64,000 bases of DNA from Salinivirgaceae bacterium (GCA_024405635.1 JAKSOL010000001.1:1-64000); one strand, 5' to 3'. Counted from the stretch's first letter, positions 25,496 to 36,240 are shown. Translations and numbers: made by a program. Notes: a model not told the origin generated them from the sequence alone.

Positions 25496-28333
25496 ATGAA
25501 CAAGATAGTTGAGGACGAAAATTTTGTGCGAGTTTATGGTGCTCGCGTACATAATTTGAAGAACATCGACGTTGAAATTCCGCGAAACAAACTCACTGTT
25601 ATTACAGGATTGAGCGGAAGTGGTAAATCGTCGTTAGCTTTCGACACTATTTATGCCGAAGGTCAACGCCGTTACCTTGAAACATTTTCGGCCTATGCTC
25701 GTCAAATGCTTGGCGTAATGGAACGTCCTGATGTTGATAAAATTACAGGATTAAGCCCAGTTATATCTATTGAGCAGAAAACCACAAACAAAAATCCACG
25801 TTCAACTGTTGGAACCACCACAGAGATATACGATTTCTTCCGCTTGCTTTTTGCGCGCGCTGGCGAGGCTTACTCGTACAACACTGGCAAAAAAATGGTA
25901 AAATACACTGAAGAACAGATAGTTGAAGATATAATTACCAAGCTAACTGGGCAAAAAGTGTATATGCTTGCCCCCATTGTAAAAAACCGCAAGGGACATT
26001 ACAAGGCAGAGTTTGAAAAACTAATGTCGCACGGATACCTTACAGCCCGTGTCGATGGCGAAATTGTTGACCTTAGGCCTGGCATGCGGCTCGACCGTTA
26101 CAAAAACCACTCAATTGACGTGGTGATTGATAAACTAAAAATTGACGAAAAAGACCGCAAACGAATTACCGAGTCGCTGCAAGTGGCTATGCGTCAGGGA
26201 CAAGGAACAATTTCTGTTCAACAGATGGAAACCAAGCAAGAGTGGTTCTTTAGTAAACATTTAATGTGCCCCGACACTGGTTTGTCATACAATGAGCCTG
26301 CTCCTCACTCTTTTTCGTTTAACTCGCCATTGGGCGCTTGCCCAACTTGTAAAGGTTTGGGGGTAGTTAATAAAATTGATGTTGATAAAGTTATTCCCAA
26401 CCGAAACCTAAGTATAAAACAAGGCGGCATTGTGCCTTTGGGAAAATATCGAAACGACTTGTTTTTTGCACAAATTGAAGCAGTGTTGGCAAAGTTTCAA
26501 GAAAAAATTGACACCCCCATTGCCGAATTGTCTGACGAGGCTCTTGATGCTGTGCTTAATGGTTACGATCAACCTTTTGCGCTCCTTAAAACTCCAATTG
26601 GCTCGAACTCTGGCTACTATATGAGCTTTCAAGGCGTGTTGATGTATTTGCAAGGCGACATGAACGAAGATGTACGCGAAGACGACGATAAAAAAGTTGG
26701 TTCTTCGTTTGTGAAATTATGTACTTGTCCCGAATGTGGCGGTGCACGTTTGCGAAAAGAATCACTCCACTTCAAAATTGATGGGAAAAACATTGCCGAA
26801 CTTGCCGAAATGGACATCAAATCGTTGTCTGAATGGCTTGTTGGTCTTGAGGATAGATTGAACGATAAGCAAAAAATAATAGCAACCGAAACATTAAAAG
26901 AAATACGCAGCCGACTGCAGTTTCTTGTGAAAGTTGGTCTTGGCTATTTGTCGCTAAACCGTACATCGCGTAGTTTGTCGGGTGGCGAAAGTCAACGCAT
27001 ACGCCTTGCAACTCAAATCGGCTCTCAGTTGGTTAATGTTCTTTACATTCTTGATGAGCCTAGTATAGGTTTGCACCAACGTGACAACACTAAGCTAATC
27101 AATTCGTTACGCGAATTATGCAACGCTGGTAATACTGTGATTGTGGTTGAGCACGACCGCGATATGATGCTAGCTTCCGATTATATAGTTGATATAGGTC
27201 CCTTTGCAGGCCGACGTGGCGGAAATCTTGTGGCACAAGGAACTCCCGAGCAAATTCTGAAAAGCAATTCGTTGACTGCACAATACCTGAATGGCGAAAA
27301 ATCAATAGCAGTGCCAGCTAAACGTCGCGACGGAAATGGTCAATATCTGGTTCTTGAACATGCTGTTGGGCATAACCTTAAAGATGTAACTTTAAAGTTG
27401 CCTCTTGGCTTATTTGTTTGTGTTACAGGTGTTTCTGGAAGCGGAAAGTCATCTCTTATCAACGAAACTTTGCAGCCAATTCTGAACAAATATTTCTACC
27501 ATTCGGTTCAAGAGCCTTTGCCGTATGGTAACATTATTGGCATTGAAAATATCGACAAGATTATTGATGTGAACCAAGAACCTGTAGGCCGCACACCTCG
27601 TTCAAATCCAGCAACTTATTGCGGCTTTTTTGCCGATATACGTATGTTGTTTGAGCGTTTGCCAGAGGCTCAAATTCGAGGTTTCAAGGCAGGTCGTTTT
27701 TCGTTTAATATAAAAGGCGGTCGTTGTGAAACTTGCAAAGGTGCTGGCGTTCAGACAATTGAAATGAACTTTTTGCCCGATGTGTTGGTAAATTGCCCCG
27801 AGTGTAATGGCCAACGCTACAATCGCGAAACTCTTGAAGTACGTTTTAAAGGAAAATCAATCTCTGAGGTGCTTGATATGACTGTAAATCAGGCTGTTGA
27901 GTTCTTTGAAAATGTGCCAAAAATTCTCCAAAAAGTTAAGGCTTTGCAAGATGTAGGTTTGGGTTACATTAAACTTGGTCAACCATCAACCACCTTGAGT
28001 GGAGGCGAAAGTCAACGTATAAAACTTGCAGCAGAACTTGCTAAAAAAGATACAGGCAAAACACTTTACATTCTTGACGAACCAACAACGGGTTTGCATT
28101 TTGAGGACATTAACGTGTTGCTTGGAGTGCTGAATAAATTAGTTGAAAAAGGCAATACAGTTGTTGTTATCGAGCACAATCTTGATGTTATTAAAATGGC
28201 CGATTACATTATTGATATGGGAATGGAAGGTGGTGCAGCTGGTGGCCAAATTGTGTGCGAAGGAACTCCTGAACAAATTGTAAAACAGGGCGTTGGATAT
28301 ACCGTTCAGTACTTAAAAAATGAACTAAAATAA
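25496..28333 (+). CDS. uvrA: Excinuclease ABC subunit A
   Basis: 945 residues from 25496, the usual UvrA size. The two ABC ATPase modules are visible: Walker A GLSGSGKS and GVSGSGKS, signatures [12 protein letters not shown] and [12 protein letters not shown], and Walker [12 protein letters not shown] and [11 protein letters not shown]. Zinc-finger cysteine pairs occur in [25 protein letters not shown] and CPECNGQRY. UvrA with UvrB recognises bulky DNA lesions in nucleotide excision repair. The gene is monocistronic, with its own promoter, and is intact. Confidence 0.97.
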   Translation: MNKIVEDENFVRVYGARVHNLKNIDVEIPRNKLTVITGLSGSGKSSLAFDTIYAEGQRRYLETFSAYARQMLGVMERPDVDKITGLSPVISIEQKTTNKNPRSTVGTTTEIYDFFRLLFARAGEAYSYNTGKKMVKYTEEQIVEDIITKLTGQKVYMLAPIVKNRKGHYKAEFEKLMSHGYLTARVDGEIVDLRPGMRLDRYKNHSIDVVIDKLKIDEKDRKRITESLQVAMRQGQGTISVQQMETKQEWFFSKHLMCPDTGLSYNEPAPHSFSFNSPLGACPTCKGLGVVNKIDVDKVIPNRNLSIKQGGIVPLGKYRNDLFFAQIEAVLAKFQEKIDTPIAELSDEALDAVLNGYDQPFALLKTPIGSNSGYYMSFQGVLMYLQGDMNEDVREDDDKKVGSSFVKLCTCPECGGARLRKESLHFKIDGKNIAELAEMDIKSLSEWLVGLEDRLNDKQKIIATETLKEIRSRLQFLVKVGLGYLSLNRTSRSLSGGESQRIRLATQIGSQLVNVLYILDEPSIGLHQRDNTKLINSLRELCNAGNTVIVVEHDRDMMLASDYIVDIGPFAGRRGGNLVAQGTPEQILKSNSLTAQYLNGEKSIAVPAKRRDGNGQYLVLEHAVGHNLKDVTLKLPLGLFVCVTGVSGSGKSSLINETLQPILNKYFYHSVQEPLPYGNIIGIENIDKIIDVNQEPVGRTPRSNPATYCGFFADIRMLFERLPEAQIRGFKAGRFSFNIKGGRCETCKGAGVQTIEMNFLPDVLVNCPECNGQRYNRETLEVRFKGKSISEVLDMTVNQAVEFFENVPKILQKVKALQDVGLGYIKLGQPSTTLSGGESQRIKLAAELAKKDTGKTLYILDEPTTGLHFEDINVLLGVLNKLVEKGNTVVVIEHNLDVIKMADYIIDMGMEGGAAGGQIVCEGTPEQIVKQGVGYTVQYLKNELK

Positions 28334-28402
28334 GATAGTCGACACAATATTGCTAGGCAGTTTGTTTTCGAAAAAACAAAGCAGCACTTTGAAGTAAATT
28401 TT

Positions 28403-28410
28403 TACCTTTG
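28403..28410 (+). promoter_or_regulatory. -7 box TACCTTTG before the nucleoside kinase gene
   Basis: TACCTTTG matches TAnnTTTG and lies 26 bases before the ATG at 28437. A -33 box at the proper distance is not clear. Confidence 0.5.
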
Positions 28411-28436
28411 GTGAGTATCGTTAAAAAATCATAGGT

Positions 28437-30092
28437 ATGATTGAAATTATCTGCAAAAACAACGGAGTGCGCAAACAATTTGAAACACCACTTTCGTTGC
28501 TCCAATTGGCTAAAGATTTAGGAGTTGAACTTAAATACCCAATCTTTGGCGCTTATGTGAATAACAAACTGAAAGAACTTGACTACGTGGTATATAACTC
28601 TCGTACAGTTAAGTTTATCGATATTACCGATGTTAACGGAATGCGCATGTACGTTCGCTCGCTTTGCTTTTTGCTTCAAAAAGCCGTTGGCGATGTTACC
28701 GACGGTCATGTGCGCATCGAACACTCAATATCAAAAGGTTACTATTGCGAATTAGATGGCTTTAACTCCGATTTGACCGATAAAGTGGTTGCTGATATTG
28801 TTACACGCATGCACGAATTGGTTAAACAAGATTTGCCATACGAGCGCAAACACCTTCTGACTGAGGATGTTATAAAAATATTTGAAGATAAAAGTGCTCA
28901 CGAAAAAGCTAAACTCTTACGTACACGCGGTCACTTGTATTCGTCAATCTATCGTTTGGCCGACAAAGAAGATTATTTCTACGGATGCTTGTTGCCATCA
29001 ACTGGTTACCTTTCGGTTTTCGACTTGAAAAAATACAACGATGGAATGCTGCTCATGATTCCTAAAGCATCAGACCCAACTGTAACAGCTGACGTGCTTG
29101 CTCAAGACAAATTGTTTGAAGTGCTACATGAGTTTAAAGGTTGGAACAAAATATTGAACATCAGCTATATAAGTAATATTAACGATAAGGTTGATAGTGG
29201 CCAAGTTGGCGAGTTGATTAAGATATCGGAGGCTTTGCACGAAAAGAAAATGGCCAACATTGCCGATATGATTTGCAACCGCCCAATTCGTCCACGATTG
29301 GTGCTACTTTCTGGCCCATCATCATCGGGAAAAACAACATCGGCTCAACGGCTAGCTGTGCAACTGAAAGTTGTTGGCCTTTCGCCAGTTACCATTTCGC
29401 TCGATAACTATTTTGTTGATCGCGAAAAAACTCCTCTTGACGAAAATGGAGAATACGATTTTGAGTGTATTGAAGCTCTTGATATGCCAAAGTTGAACGA
29501 AGATTTAAACGCTCTTTTGGCAGGTAAAACCATTCAAGTACCAAAATTCTCGTTCATTGAAGGCAAACGATATTACGATGGAGAAACAATGTCTATTGAT
29601 GAAAATACAATCATTCTTGCCGAAGGAATACACGCACTTAATCCTCGTTTAACGTCGCAAGTTGACGATAGTTTGAAGTTTAAGATTTACGCATCGGCGC
29701 TCACAACCGTTTCAATCGACGACCAAAACCGTATTCCGACAACCGATACTCGGCTTATTCGTCGTATAGTTCGCGATTATCGCACGCGAGGCTATAGTGC
29801 TCTTGATACAATTAGTCGTTGGCCAAGCGTTCGTCGCGGTGAGGATAGGCATATTTTCCCATTCCAAGAAGAGGCCGATGTGATGTTTAATACAGCTTTG
29901 CCTTACGAGACAGGCGTACTAAAACGTTATGCCGAACCAATAATCTCGCAAGTGCCACCAAATTCGCCTGCTTATGCTGAGGCAATCCGTTTACTCAAGT
30001 TCTTTAGTTATGTAAAACCAATTCCCGACGACGAGATTCCACCAACGTCAATCTTGCGTGAATTTTTGGGAGGAAGTAGTTTTAAATATTAA
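28437..30092 (+). CDS. TGS-domain nucleoside (uridine-type) kinase
   Basis: 551 residues. The first 60 residues are a TGS-like domain and the next 130 resemble the threonyl-tRNA synthetase second domain. From about 290 a P-loop kinase follows with GPSSSGKTTSAQRLA as Walker A, SLDNYFVDR and DFECIEALD, as in phosphoribulokinase/uridine kinases. This fused architecture is widespread in Bacteroidota and usually called nucleoside kinase; it would phosphorylate a nucleoside such as uridine in salvage. The TGS part may sense nucleotides or bind RNA. A terminator follows at 30105. Confidence 0.9.
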   Translation: MIEIICKNNGVRKQFETPLSLLQLAKDLGVELKYPIFGAYVNNKLKELDYVVYNSRTVKFIDITDVNGMRMYVRSLCFLLQKAVGDVTDGHVRIEHSISKGYYCELDGFNSDLTDKVVADIVTRMHELVKQDLPYERKHLLTEDVIKIFEDKSAHEKAKLLRTRGHLYSSIYRLADKEDYFYGCLLPSTGYLSVFDLKKYNDGMLLMIPKASDPTVTADVLAQDKLFEVLHEFKGWNKILNISYISNINDKVDSGQVGELIKISEALHEKKMANIADMICNRPIRPRLVLLSGPSSSGKTTSAQRLAVQLKVVGLSPVTISLDNYFVDREKTPLDENGEYDFECIEALDMPKLNEDLNALLAGKTIQVPKFSFIEGKRYYDGETMSIDENTIILAEGIHALNPRLTSQVDDSLKFKIYASALTTVSIDDQNRIPTTDTRLIRRIVRDYRTRGYSALDTISRWPSVRRGEDRHIFPFQEEADVMFNTALPYETGVLKRYAEPIISQVPPNSPAYAEAIRLLKFFSYVKPIPDDEIPPTSILREFLGGSSFKY

Positions 30093-30104
30093 TTTATTTC
30101 ATGT

Positions 30105-30141
30105 AAAAAGTTGGCAAAAATCATTCTTGTCAACTTTTTTT
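30105..30141 (+). terminator. Rho-independent terminator after the nucleoside kinase
   Basis: AAAAAGTTGGCAA and TTGTCAACTTTTTTT pair as a stem with one mismatch and a 9-base loop, followed by T residues. Confidence 0.8.
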
Positions 30142-30243
30142 CATTTATGCACAAAAAAAGTTAATACAAAGTGTCTTGTAATCTTGGTGGTATCTTCAAT
30201 TTGAGTACTTTAGCAAATTATTGATTACACTGTTTAACAGTCT

Positions 30244-31722
30244 ATGTTAAAAACGAATTTGATTTTAGGAATTATCAGTTTGTTCACAGTTTTTGGACTG
30301 ATAGGCGAGCCGGTAACCTTATCCTCAAATATGCCAGAAACTGCCGATGCAGGTAGTGAATTTTTGGTTGAAGTAACAATCAAAAAAGGTGATGTTGAAG
30401 GCTTTGCACGTTTTCAGCAAACTTTGCCTGTTGGTTTAACTGCAGTTGCTCGTCAAACAGCAAATGGCGACTTTTCTTTCGTCGATCAAAAGGTTAAAAT
30501 TCAATGGATGCGAGTTCCTTACGATCGCGAGTTTGTTGTTTCATATTCAATTCAAGTCGATCCTTCAATTTCGGGTACTTTTGACATCGATGGAACGTTC
30601 TCATACATTATGGATAATGCAGTGCAAACTGCTAATCTTGAGAGTTCTGCAATTGAAATAGTAAACAAAGATACTGCGGCGGTGGCAATGGTCGATCAGT
30701 TAACATACTCTTACCAAAATGTTAGTATCAAAACGGTTGATTGTATTCGCCAAAAACCATATTTGAACGACGACGACGAGATTATTGTTAATCTAATGGT
30801 CAATAAGGGTGATTTGGATCAGTTTGGAAAAATTCAAGAACAAGTTCCTGTTGGTTATCGTGCAGAGAGTATTCGTTCAAAAAATTCAATTTTTACATTC
30901 AAAAACCACATTGTAAAATTCTTGTGGATGAACATGCCTACTGATGCTCAATTTATTGTTTCATACAAATTGGTGCCAGAAGGTGAAGTTCCTGATCAAG
31001 CTTTTGTTATTACTGGTACTTTTTCGTATGCCGAAAGTGACAGAACAAAAACTTTATCAATAGCTGAACGTAGCGTTGAACTTGAGAACTTTAACGAAGA
31101 AGAATTGGTGGTTGAAGAAAAGAAACCAATTGATGAGGAAGAATCTATTGCCAATCCGTATGCAGCTGCGCTTAATGCGGCTAACATAGCTGCTTCGTTT
31201 GGTGGCAACTACTATTCGGTTCCCGATAATTCGCAAGCAACTCGTCTTGCAAATTCTACAAATAGTGAGTATTATAACGCTTCGTCAAGTGGCGATTCCT
31301 ATAGCAGCTCGTCTTCTTATTCTTCAACAGCAACTTTGGCTGAAAGAACTAGTTCTAGTGTTAATGGTGCATCAACAAGCAAAACTCGTAAAAAACGAGG
31401 TGAGGAAACAATGCAAGTATCAACTCCAGCACCGGAGCGTGGCGTAGCTTATAAAGTGCAAATTGCTGCTGGTCATAAATTAGTTGGCAAAAACTACTTC
31501 AAGCGTCTAAATATTAAAGAAAAAGTTCAAGTTGAGGCGCACAATGGTTGGAACAAGTACACCATTGGTCATTTTAACGAGTACAAAGATGCTCGCGATT
31601 ACAGAGTATATGTTTGGAATAATACTCCAATTCAAGATGCCTTTGTAACTGCATACAACAACGGATTGCGCATCACTGTTCAAGAGGCTTTGATGATATC
31701 AAATCAAAAGTGGTATAAATAG
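30244..31722 (+). CDS. Exported protein with duplicated beta domain and SPOR-like C-terminus
   Basis: 492 residues starting with a hydrophobic signal (residues 3-20). Two similar beta-rich domains follow (about 25-140 and 165-280): both have a K/NKGD segment followed by a PVG turn and WM plus VSY strands. A Ser-rich low-complexity linker lies at about 330-385. The C-terminus (about 395-490) starts YKVQIAAG and resembles a SPOR peptidoglycan-binding domain. It is therefore likely a periplasmic cell-envelope protein, perhaps at septa or tied to denuded glycan strands. The outer membrane protein gene follows after 34 bases, so they are probably co-transcribed. Confidence 0.78.
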   Translation: MLKTNLILGIISLFTVFGLIGEPVTLSSNMPETADAGSEFLVEVTIKKGDVEGFARFQQTLPVGLTAVARQTANGDFSFVDQKVKIQWMRVPYDREFVVSYSIQVDPSISGTFDIDGTFSYIMDNAVQTANLESSAIEIVNKDTAAVAMVDQLTYSYQNVSIKTVDCIRQKPYLNDDDEIIVNLMVNKGDLDQFGKIQEQVPVGYRAESIRSKNSIFTFKNHIVKFLWMNMPTDAQFIVSYKLVPEGEVPDQAFVITGTFSYAESDRTKTLSIAERSVELENFNEEELVVEEKKPIDEEESIANPYAAALNAANIAASFGGNYYSVPDNSQATRLANSTNSEYYNASSSGDSYSSSSSYSSTATLAERTSSSVNGASTSKTRKKRGEETMQVSTPAPERGVAYKVQIAAGHKLVGKNYFKRLNIKEKVQVEAHNGWNKYTIGHFNEYKDARDYRVYVWNNTPIQDAFVTAYNNGLRITVQEALMISNQKWYK

Positions 31723-31756
31723 CACTGCGACGAAGGTTGAAAGGAAATATTGAGAA

Positions 31757-33085
31757 ATGAAAAAGGTTGCGGTAATATTATTCAGCTTACTAACATTTAT
31801 CCTCCCATCGGTCAATGCTCAAGACATTGACGAAGATTATTTGTCGGTTTTGCTTGAGGAGGATGAAGAAGATTCAAATCTTGCTTTCAAACCAGTTCTT
31901 GGTTTAGGTGTGGGTTCCTTTTCGTTTTTTGGCGATGTAACCGATTATTTGAGCTCTCCAGCAAACGGCATAACTAGTTATAGATTGGGAATTAGCCGTG
32001 TTATTGGCAAGTGTTTCGATATGGAGTTCCACGGAACAATGGGCTCGGTTGGAGGTAATCAATACAATGGTTCTGCAACCGATACGTTGAATTTCCGTTC
32101 ACAATTGTTTATGGGTGGCGTTTCGGTTTATTACAATTTTAACCATTTGCTTATCCGTAAACGACCTATTCATCCTTATGTGTCGTTGGGTTTGGAGGTC
32201 TTTCAGTTTTCGCCTAAGGGTGATTTGAAAGACAAAAACGGCAACTGCTACAATTATTGGAAAGACGGTTCAATTCGCGACGCTTCTGGTAATGTTATTT
32301 CTCGCGATTACGAATACGAAACTGGATTGCGTGAACTGACTGACCAAAATTACTCAAAAACAACAGTTGCTATTCCTTTCGATTTGGGAGTTAACTTTAC
32401 CATAACTAACCGTGTTACTTGCCGTACAGGTGCTGCAGTTCACGTGCTGATGTCTGATTATGTTGACAATGTTAAAGGTGGCAAGGGTTGGAAAAACGAT
32501 ATTGTGATGAATACATACGTATCCTTGTCGGTTGACTTGTTCTCGTCTGATGAGGAGTTGGTGGCAGTTGAAAACTTCCGTAACTTGAAATTTACCGTAA
32601 CCGACCATATGGACGAAGATGGCGATGGCGTTGATGACTTTAACGATGAGTGTCCAGGTACTCCTGCAAAAGTTAAGGTTTATCCTAATGGTTGCCCTGT
32701 CGATAGCGACCACGATGGCGTTCCAGATTATCTTGACAAGCAAAAAGATACTCCAATTGGAAAAAATGTTGTGGTTGATGCCGATGGTGTAAAAATGTCA
32801 GATTCACAAGTTATTTCATTATTGTATAATCCTGACGCTATTACTCGTAATAAAGTTAAGATATACAATGATGCAGCTGAAGCTGCTGCAACTGACTCAG
32901 AAGAGGAGCAAGATGACGTAAAACAAAAGGGTATTCCTGATAAATTTAAGCATGTTGATATAAATGGAGACCGATATATTTCGCACGAGGAGTTGCAACT
33001 TGCTATTGATGCAATTTTTGAAGGAAAAAGCACACTTACTCCTGCTGATATCAGTGAGTTACAAGACTTCTTCTTTAAACAATAA
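31757..33085 (+). CDS. Outer membrane beta-barrel protein with TSP3 repeats and EF-hand
   Basis: 442 residues: signal peptide ending VNAQ (about 21), an acidic stretch, then a beta-barrel of about 230 residues. Two thrombospondin type 3 calcium repeats follow at about 290-330 (DEDGDGVDDFNDECPGTP and DSDHDGVPDYLDK), and an EF-hand-like loop at the C-terminus (DINGDRYISHEE). OmpA relatives in Bacteroidota normally end in a peptidoglycan-binding OmpA domain after such repeats; here it is missing and replaced by the acidic EF-hand tail. It probably binds calcium at the cell surface or periplasm. A strong bidirectional terminator follows. Confidence 0.85.
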   Translation: MKKVAVILFSLLTFILPSVNAQDIDEDYLSVLLEEDEEDSNLAFKPVLGLGVGSFSFFGDVTDYLSSPANGITSYRLGISRVIGKCFDMEFHGTMGSVGGNQYNGSATDTLNFRSQLFMGGVSVYYNFNHLLIRKRPIHPYVSLGLEVFQFSPKGDLKDKNGNCYNYWKDGSIRDASGNVISRDYEYETGLRELTDQNYSKTTVAIPFDLGVNFTITNRVTCRTGAAVHVLMSDYVDNVKGGKGWKNDIVMNTYVSLSVDLFSSDEELVAVENFRNLKFTVTDHMDEDGDGVDDFNDECPGTPAKVKVYPNGCPVDSDHDGVPDYLDKQKDTPIGKNVVVDADGVKMSDSQVISLLYNPDAITRNKVKIYNDAAEAAATDSEEEQDDVKQKGIPDKFKHVDINGDRYISHEELQLAIDAIFEGKSTLTPADISELQDFFFKQ

Positions 33086-33104
33086 TCGGATTTTAACACA
33101 TATA

Positions 33105-33147
33105 AAAAAGCCATCTGAATTTATTTTAGATGGCTTTTGTTTTTTTT
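33105..33147. terminator. Bidirectional terminator between the OMP gene and smpB
   Basis: AAAAAGCCATCT and AGATGGCTTTT form a perfect stem with an 11-base loop, with A-tract before and T-tract after. It serves both the plus-strand OMP gene and the minus-strand smpB. Confidence 0.88.
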
Positions 33148-33162
33148 ATGTTGTAGTGATGA

Positions 33163-33618
33163 TTATCGTCGTTGTTTGCTAATTCTGTCTAATTCACGTT
33201 TGCTGTCACGTTGTTTAATGTCCTCTCGTTTGTCAAACACTTTCTTACCACGTGCTAGTCCTATCTCAATTTTAACTAGTCCTCGTTCGTTAATAAACAG
33301 CGAAATAGGGACAACAGTGAACCCTTTTTCTTTTATTTTCTTTTCCATTTTGTCCAACTCACGGCGGTTAAGCAATAGTTTTCGTTCGCGACGAGGCTCG
33401 TGGTTTGTGTATCCACCGTGGTCATATTCGGCAATGTACATGTTCTTAATAAACAATTCGCTATTTTGAAAAAAGCAGAATGTTTCAGTTAAACTTGCTT
33501 TGCCTGCCCTAATTGATTTTATTTCAGTTCCAGTGAGTTGCACTCCTGCTACAAACTTTTCAGTAATCTCGTACTGGAAAAATGCTCGTTTGTTGCGTAA
33601 CTTTATATCGTTTGCCAT
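33163..33618 (-). CDS. smpB: SsrA-binding protein
   Basis: 151 residues, normal for SmpB. Conserved segments NKRAFFQYEI, GVQLTGTEIKSIR, YIAEYDHGGYTNHEPRRERKLLL and ARGKKVFDKRE appear in order, with the basic C-terminal tail that enters the ribosome. SmpB delivers tmRNA to stalled ribosomes for trans-translation. The tmRNA gene itself is not in this window. The YIP1-like gene lies just upstream on the same strand. Confidence 0.97.
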   Translation of the reverse strand: MANDIKLRNKRAFFQYEITEKFVAGVQLTGTEIKSIRAGKASLTETFCFFQNSELFIKNMYIAEYDHGGYTNHEPRRERKLLLNRRELDKMEKKIKEKGFTVVPISLFINERGLVKIEIGLARGKKVFDKREDIKQRDSKRELDRISKQRR

Positions 33619-33627
33619 AATGCTTTC

Positions 33628-34191
33628 TTATAATAAGGTTTTGCAGAGGTTGAGTGTCATTGTATAACTCAACAACATTAGTATAAAGGAAAAAACTATT
33701 TTAAAAATGTTGGTTCTGCTTAAGTTTGGTTGTTTACTTTTTATTATTTGCCAAAGAATAAATAGCGAGTATAAACCAAAGCAGGTTATCATTGCTGAAA
33801 GTTGATATAATATGCAAGCCACAATGTTAGTTGTAAACATTGGTAATGATGCGTATTCAACCCAATACAACGATTGTTTATAATTACTATTACCTACTAT
33901 CGATGATAGTAGTTTGTTTAGTATAATGCTACTAATTAATATGGTAGTAAATTGAGCAATTACAATGGGTAATACTTGTGATGTAATTATTGTTAAGTTG
34001 CTTGTGTTGCCAATCTCCCAAATAAATCGGCATAAAAAATTGAATATAAACGAAATGGCAAGCAAAGGCATAATTACTTTAACAAGCATTGCTATGGGTT
34101 GTGGCGATGTGCTTATAAAGTTTGTTACCGAACTTTGCGGCGAGCGAAATTGCTCTATAATGGTTCTATATAATGCTTTCGGATTCATCAA
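33628..34191 (-). CDS. YIP1 family membrane protein
   Basis: 187 residues with five hydrophobic helices spread over about 38-185 and the opening KALYRTIIEQFRSP, as in small YIP1-domain proteins of Bacteroidota. It is predicted to sit in the inner membrane. It is 9 bases upstream of smpB and may share a transcript. The function is unknown. Confidence 0.8.
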   Translation of the reverse strand: MMNPKALYRTIIEQFRSPQSSVTNFISTSPQPIAMLVKVIMPLLAISFIFNFLCRFIWEIGNTSNLTIITSQVLPIVIAQFTTILISSIILNKLLSSIVGNSNYKQSLYWVEYASLPMFTTNIVACILYQLSAMITCFGLYSLFILWQIIKSKQPNLSRTNIFKIVFSFILMLLSYTMTLNLCKTLL

Positions 34192-34217
34192 TCTAAAATA
34201 TCACTGCGAAAATAATC

Positions 34218-34225
34218 TAAATTTG
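34218..34225 (+). promoter_or_regulatory. -7 box TAAATTTG before miaA
   Basis: TAAATTTG fits TAnnTTTG and lies 32 bases before the miaA ATG at 34258. No -33 box is clear. Confidence 0.5.
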
Positions 34226-34257
34226 CAACTATTAGGAACAAAGACACTCCTCTCAAT

Positions 34258-35178
34258 ATGAACTATAACGGAAAACTAATTACCATTTTAGGCCCAACGG
34301 CCACAGGTAAAACTGCACTTGCGGCTGCTTTGGCGGCAAAACTCGATGCTGAAATTATCAGTGCAGATTCGCGACAGGTTTACCGATCAATGGATTTAGG
34401 TACAGGAAAGGATTTGGGCGATTATATTGTAGATGGAAAGCATATTCCTTATTATTTAATTGACATTGCAGAGCCAGGTTATAAGTACAATGTATTTGAA
34501 TATCAGCGCGATTTCCATTCTGTTTATGAGTCGATTGTTAGTAGGAGGGTTCAGCCTATTCTTTGTGGAGGTACAGGGTTGTATATTGAAGCTGTGCTGA
34601 AAGGCTATCAAATGACCGATGTGCCTGTAAACCAAAAACTTCGTGATGAACTTGAACAATATAGTTTGGAACAACTTACGCAGATGCTTGGCGAGTTGAA
34701 ACCGTTGCATAACACGTCGGATACCGATACAAAAAAAAGAGCTATACGTGGAATTGAAATTGCAATGTATCAGCGCGATAATAAGGAACAATTGCCCGAT
34801 AGAAAGCCTATTGATAGCGTAATATTTGGCATTAACACACCACGTGAAATAGTTATCGATCGTATTAACAAGCGTCTTGTGCAACGCTTGAACGATGGCA
34901 TGATTGATGAAGTGAAAATGTTGCTTGAAAGAGGTATTGCTCCTCAAGATTTAATTTACTATGGACTTGAGTACAAGTTCGTAACACAGTTCTTAACAGG
35001 CGAAATTTCGTACGATTTTATGGTTGAACATTTGGCTATTGCTATTCGTCAATTTGCTAAACGTCAAATGACTTGGTTTCGCCACATGGAACGTAATGGA
35101 TTTAATATAAATTGGATTGATGGAACCTTGCCTTTAGAGCAAAAGGTTGATGCAGTTTTGCAAGTTTTGAATAAATAG
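34258..35178 (+). CDS. miaA: tRNA dimethylallyltransferase
   Basis: 306 residues. The N-terminal P-loop GPTATGKT (about 11-18), ISADSRQVYRSMDLGTGK, the DIAEPG segment and GGTGLYIEAVLKG, and the C-terminal YYGLEYKF and RQFAKRQMTWFR, are all MiaA hallmarks. The enzyme transfers a dimethylallyl group to A37 of tRNAs reading U-starting codons. It is intact and of normal length. The gene lies alone on the plus strand between two minus-strand genes. Confidence 0.97.
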   Translation: MNYNGKLITILGPTATGKTALAAALAAKLDAEIISADSRQVYRSMDLGTGKDLGDYIVDGKHIPYYLIDIAEPGYKYNVFEYQRDFHSVYESIVSRRVQPILCGGTGLYIEAVLKGYQMTDVPVNQKLRDELEQYSLEQLTQMLGELKPLHNTSDTDTKKRAIRGIEIAMYQRDNKEQLPDRKPIDSVIFGINTPREIVIDRINKRLVQRLNDGMIDEVKMLLERGIAPQDLIYYGLEYKFVTQFLTGEISYDFMVEHLAIAIRQFAKRQMTWFRHMERNGFNINWIDGTLPLEQKVDAVLQVLNK

Positions 35179-35245
35179 TCGTTTCGTATCAAAAATTCAA
35201 TTTTGATTACAAAAATCAGATTTCATTTGTTATTAAATGGTGAGA

Positions 35246-36190
35246 TTAATGTCTTGATCCCCAGTCAAAGGCTATGCCCGTGATAAAGTGAGTAAAACTG
35301 TCGTAACAAACGAATCCTTCAACTCCTACAAAAAAACTGAGTTTGTTTATTCTGTATCCAGCTGATGGTCGTGTATATAATCCTCTACAATCTGTTGAAA
35401 ATATACCGAGTCTCAGTTCCGCAAATGGGCTATTCTTTTCTGCTTTGAACTCATATCGAGTAGTTCCAAAAACTTTGGCTTCTGCTGCATTGTGTACTTC
35501 CATAGCGTACAAAGCAACAAGATTAAAACCAAGACCGGCTCCAATAAATAAATGTGGATTAAATTGGTATCCGTGGGTTATTGATGGTCCTAAGTTTTTT
35601 TCTCCTATTGTTCCTTCTGCAATTCCTCTATATCCTTTATTTGGGTAATTGATGTGTTTGTCAATAATTTCTATATCAACATCATTTGTTGAAGGAGAAT
35701 TATGATATCTCGCTTTCCAGTCAATAGATATGCCCGCAATTAACGAAGGGTTATTTGAGTAAGGACAAAGGGCAAATCCTCCAAAAAAATTAAAATGATT
35801 GACACGAACACCATATACACTCCTAAAATGAGCGGCTCCTCCAAATGTTATGCATCCACCAAGTTGTAAATCGATATATGGTGAAACTTTTTCATTTTTG
35901 AATTCGTACCTAGTATCAACAAATCCTACGATACCAACTAAATCTGCTTCCCATTCTGCTACATAAAAAGGCAATCCGCCGCCCAAACCAACAAACCATT
36001 TGTCGTTTTTCTTCAATTGCCTTCCGTGAATTGTAGTTAATGTGTAGTATAATTCTCCATCAGTGTTTAATGTGAACGATAAGTCGCCAAATGCTCGGTA
36101 TCCGTATCTAAGGTATTTGGTCTCTTCACTTTGTGCGCTAACCGAAATTAAGACAAAACTTGCAAGTAAGAGTAGTAATACGCGTTTCAT
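35246..36190 (-). CDS. Exported protein, predicted outer membrane beta-barrel
   Basis: 314 residues with a signal peptide ending VSAQS (about 20). The rest is alternating amphipathic strands rich in aromatic residues and ends in a basic RH rather than the usual aromatic. Two halves look similar (for example TRYEFKNEKVSPYIDLQLGG and TRYEFKAEKNSPFAELRLG), which suggests a duplicated half-barrel. No enzyme motif is seen. It stands alone on the minus strand, its upstream side bounded by the prfC terminator. Confidence 0.8.
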   Translation of the reverse strand: MKRVLLLLLASFVLISVSAQSEETKYLRYGYRAFGDLSFTLNTDGELYYTLTTIHGRQLKKNDKWFVGLGGGLPFYVAEWEADLVGIVGFVDTRYEFKNEKVSPYIDLQLGGCITFGGAAHFRSVYGVRVNHFNFFGGFALCPYSNNPSLIAGISIDWKARYHNSPSTNDVDIEIIDKHINYPNKGYRGIAEGTIGEKNLGPSITHGYQFNPHLFIGAGLGFNLVALYAMEVHNAAEAKVFGTTRYEFKAEKNSPFAELRLGIFSTDCRGLYTRPSAGYRINKLSFFVGVEGFVCYDSFTHFITGIAFDWGSRH

Positions 36191-36240
36191 AAATTTTTGT
36201 GGTTAAAAAGGTTGTGGCAATTTATTGATTTTATCAATAA

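Noticed and set aside
30244..31722. Adhesin or S-layer protein
   Set aside because: The SPOR-like C-terminus and small size point to a periplasmic peptidoglycan-associated protein.
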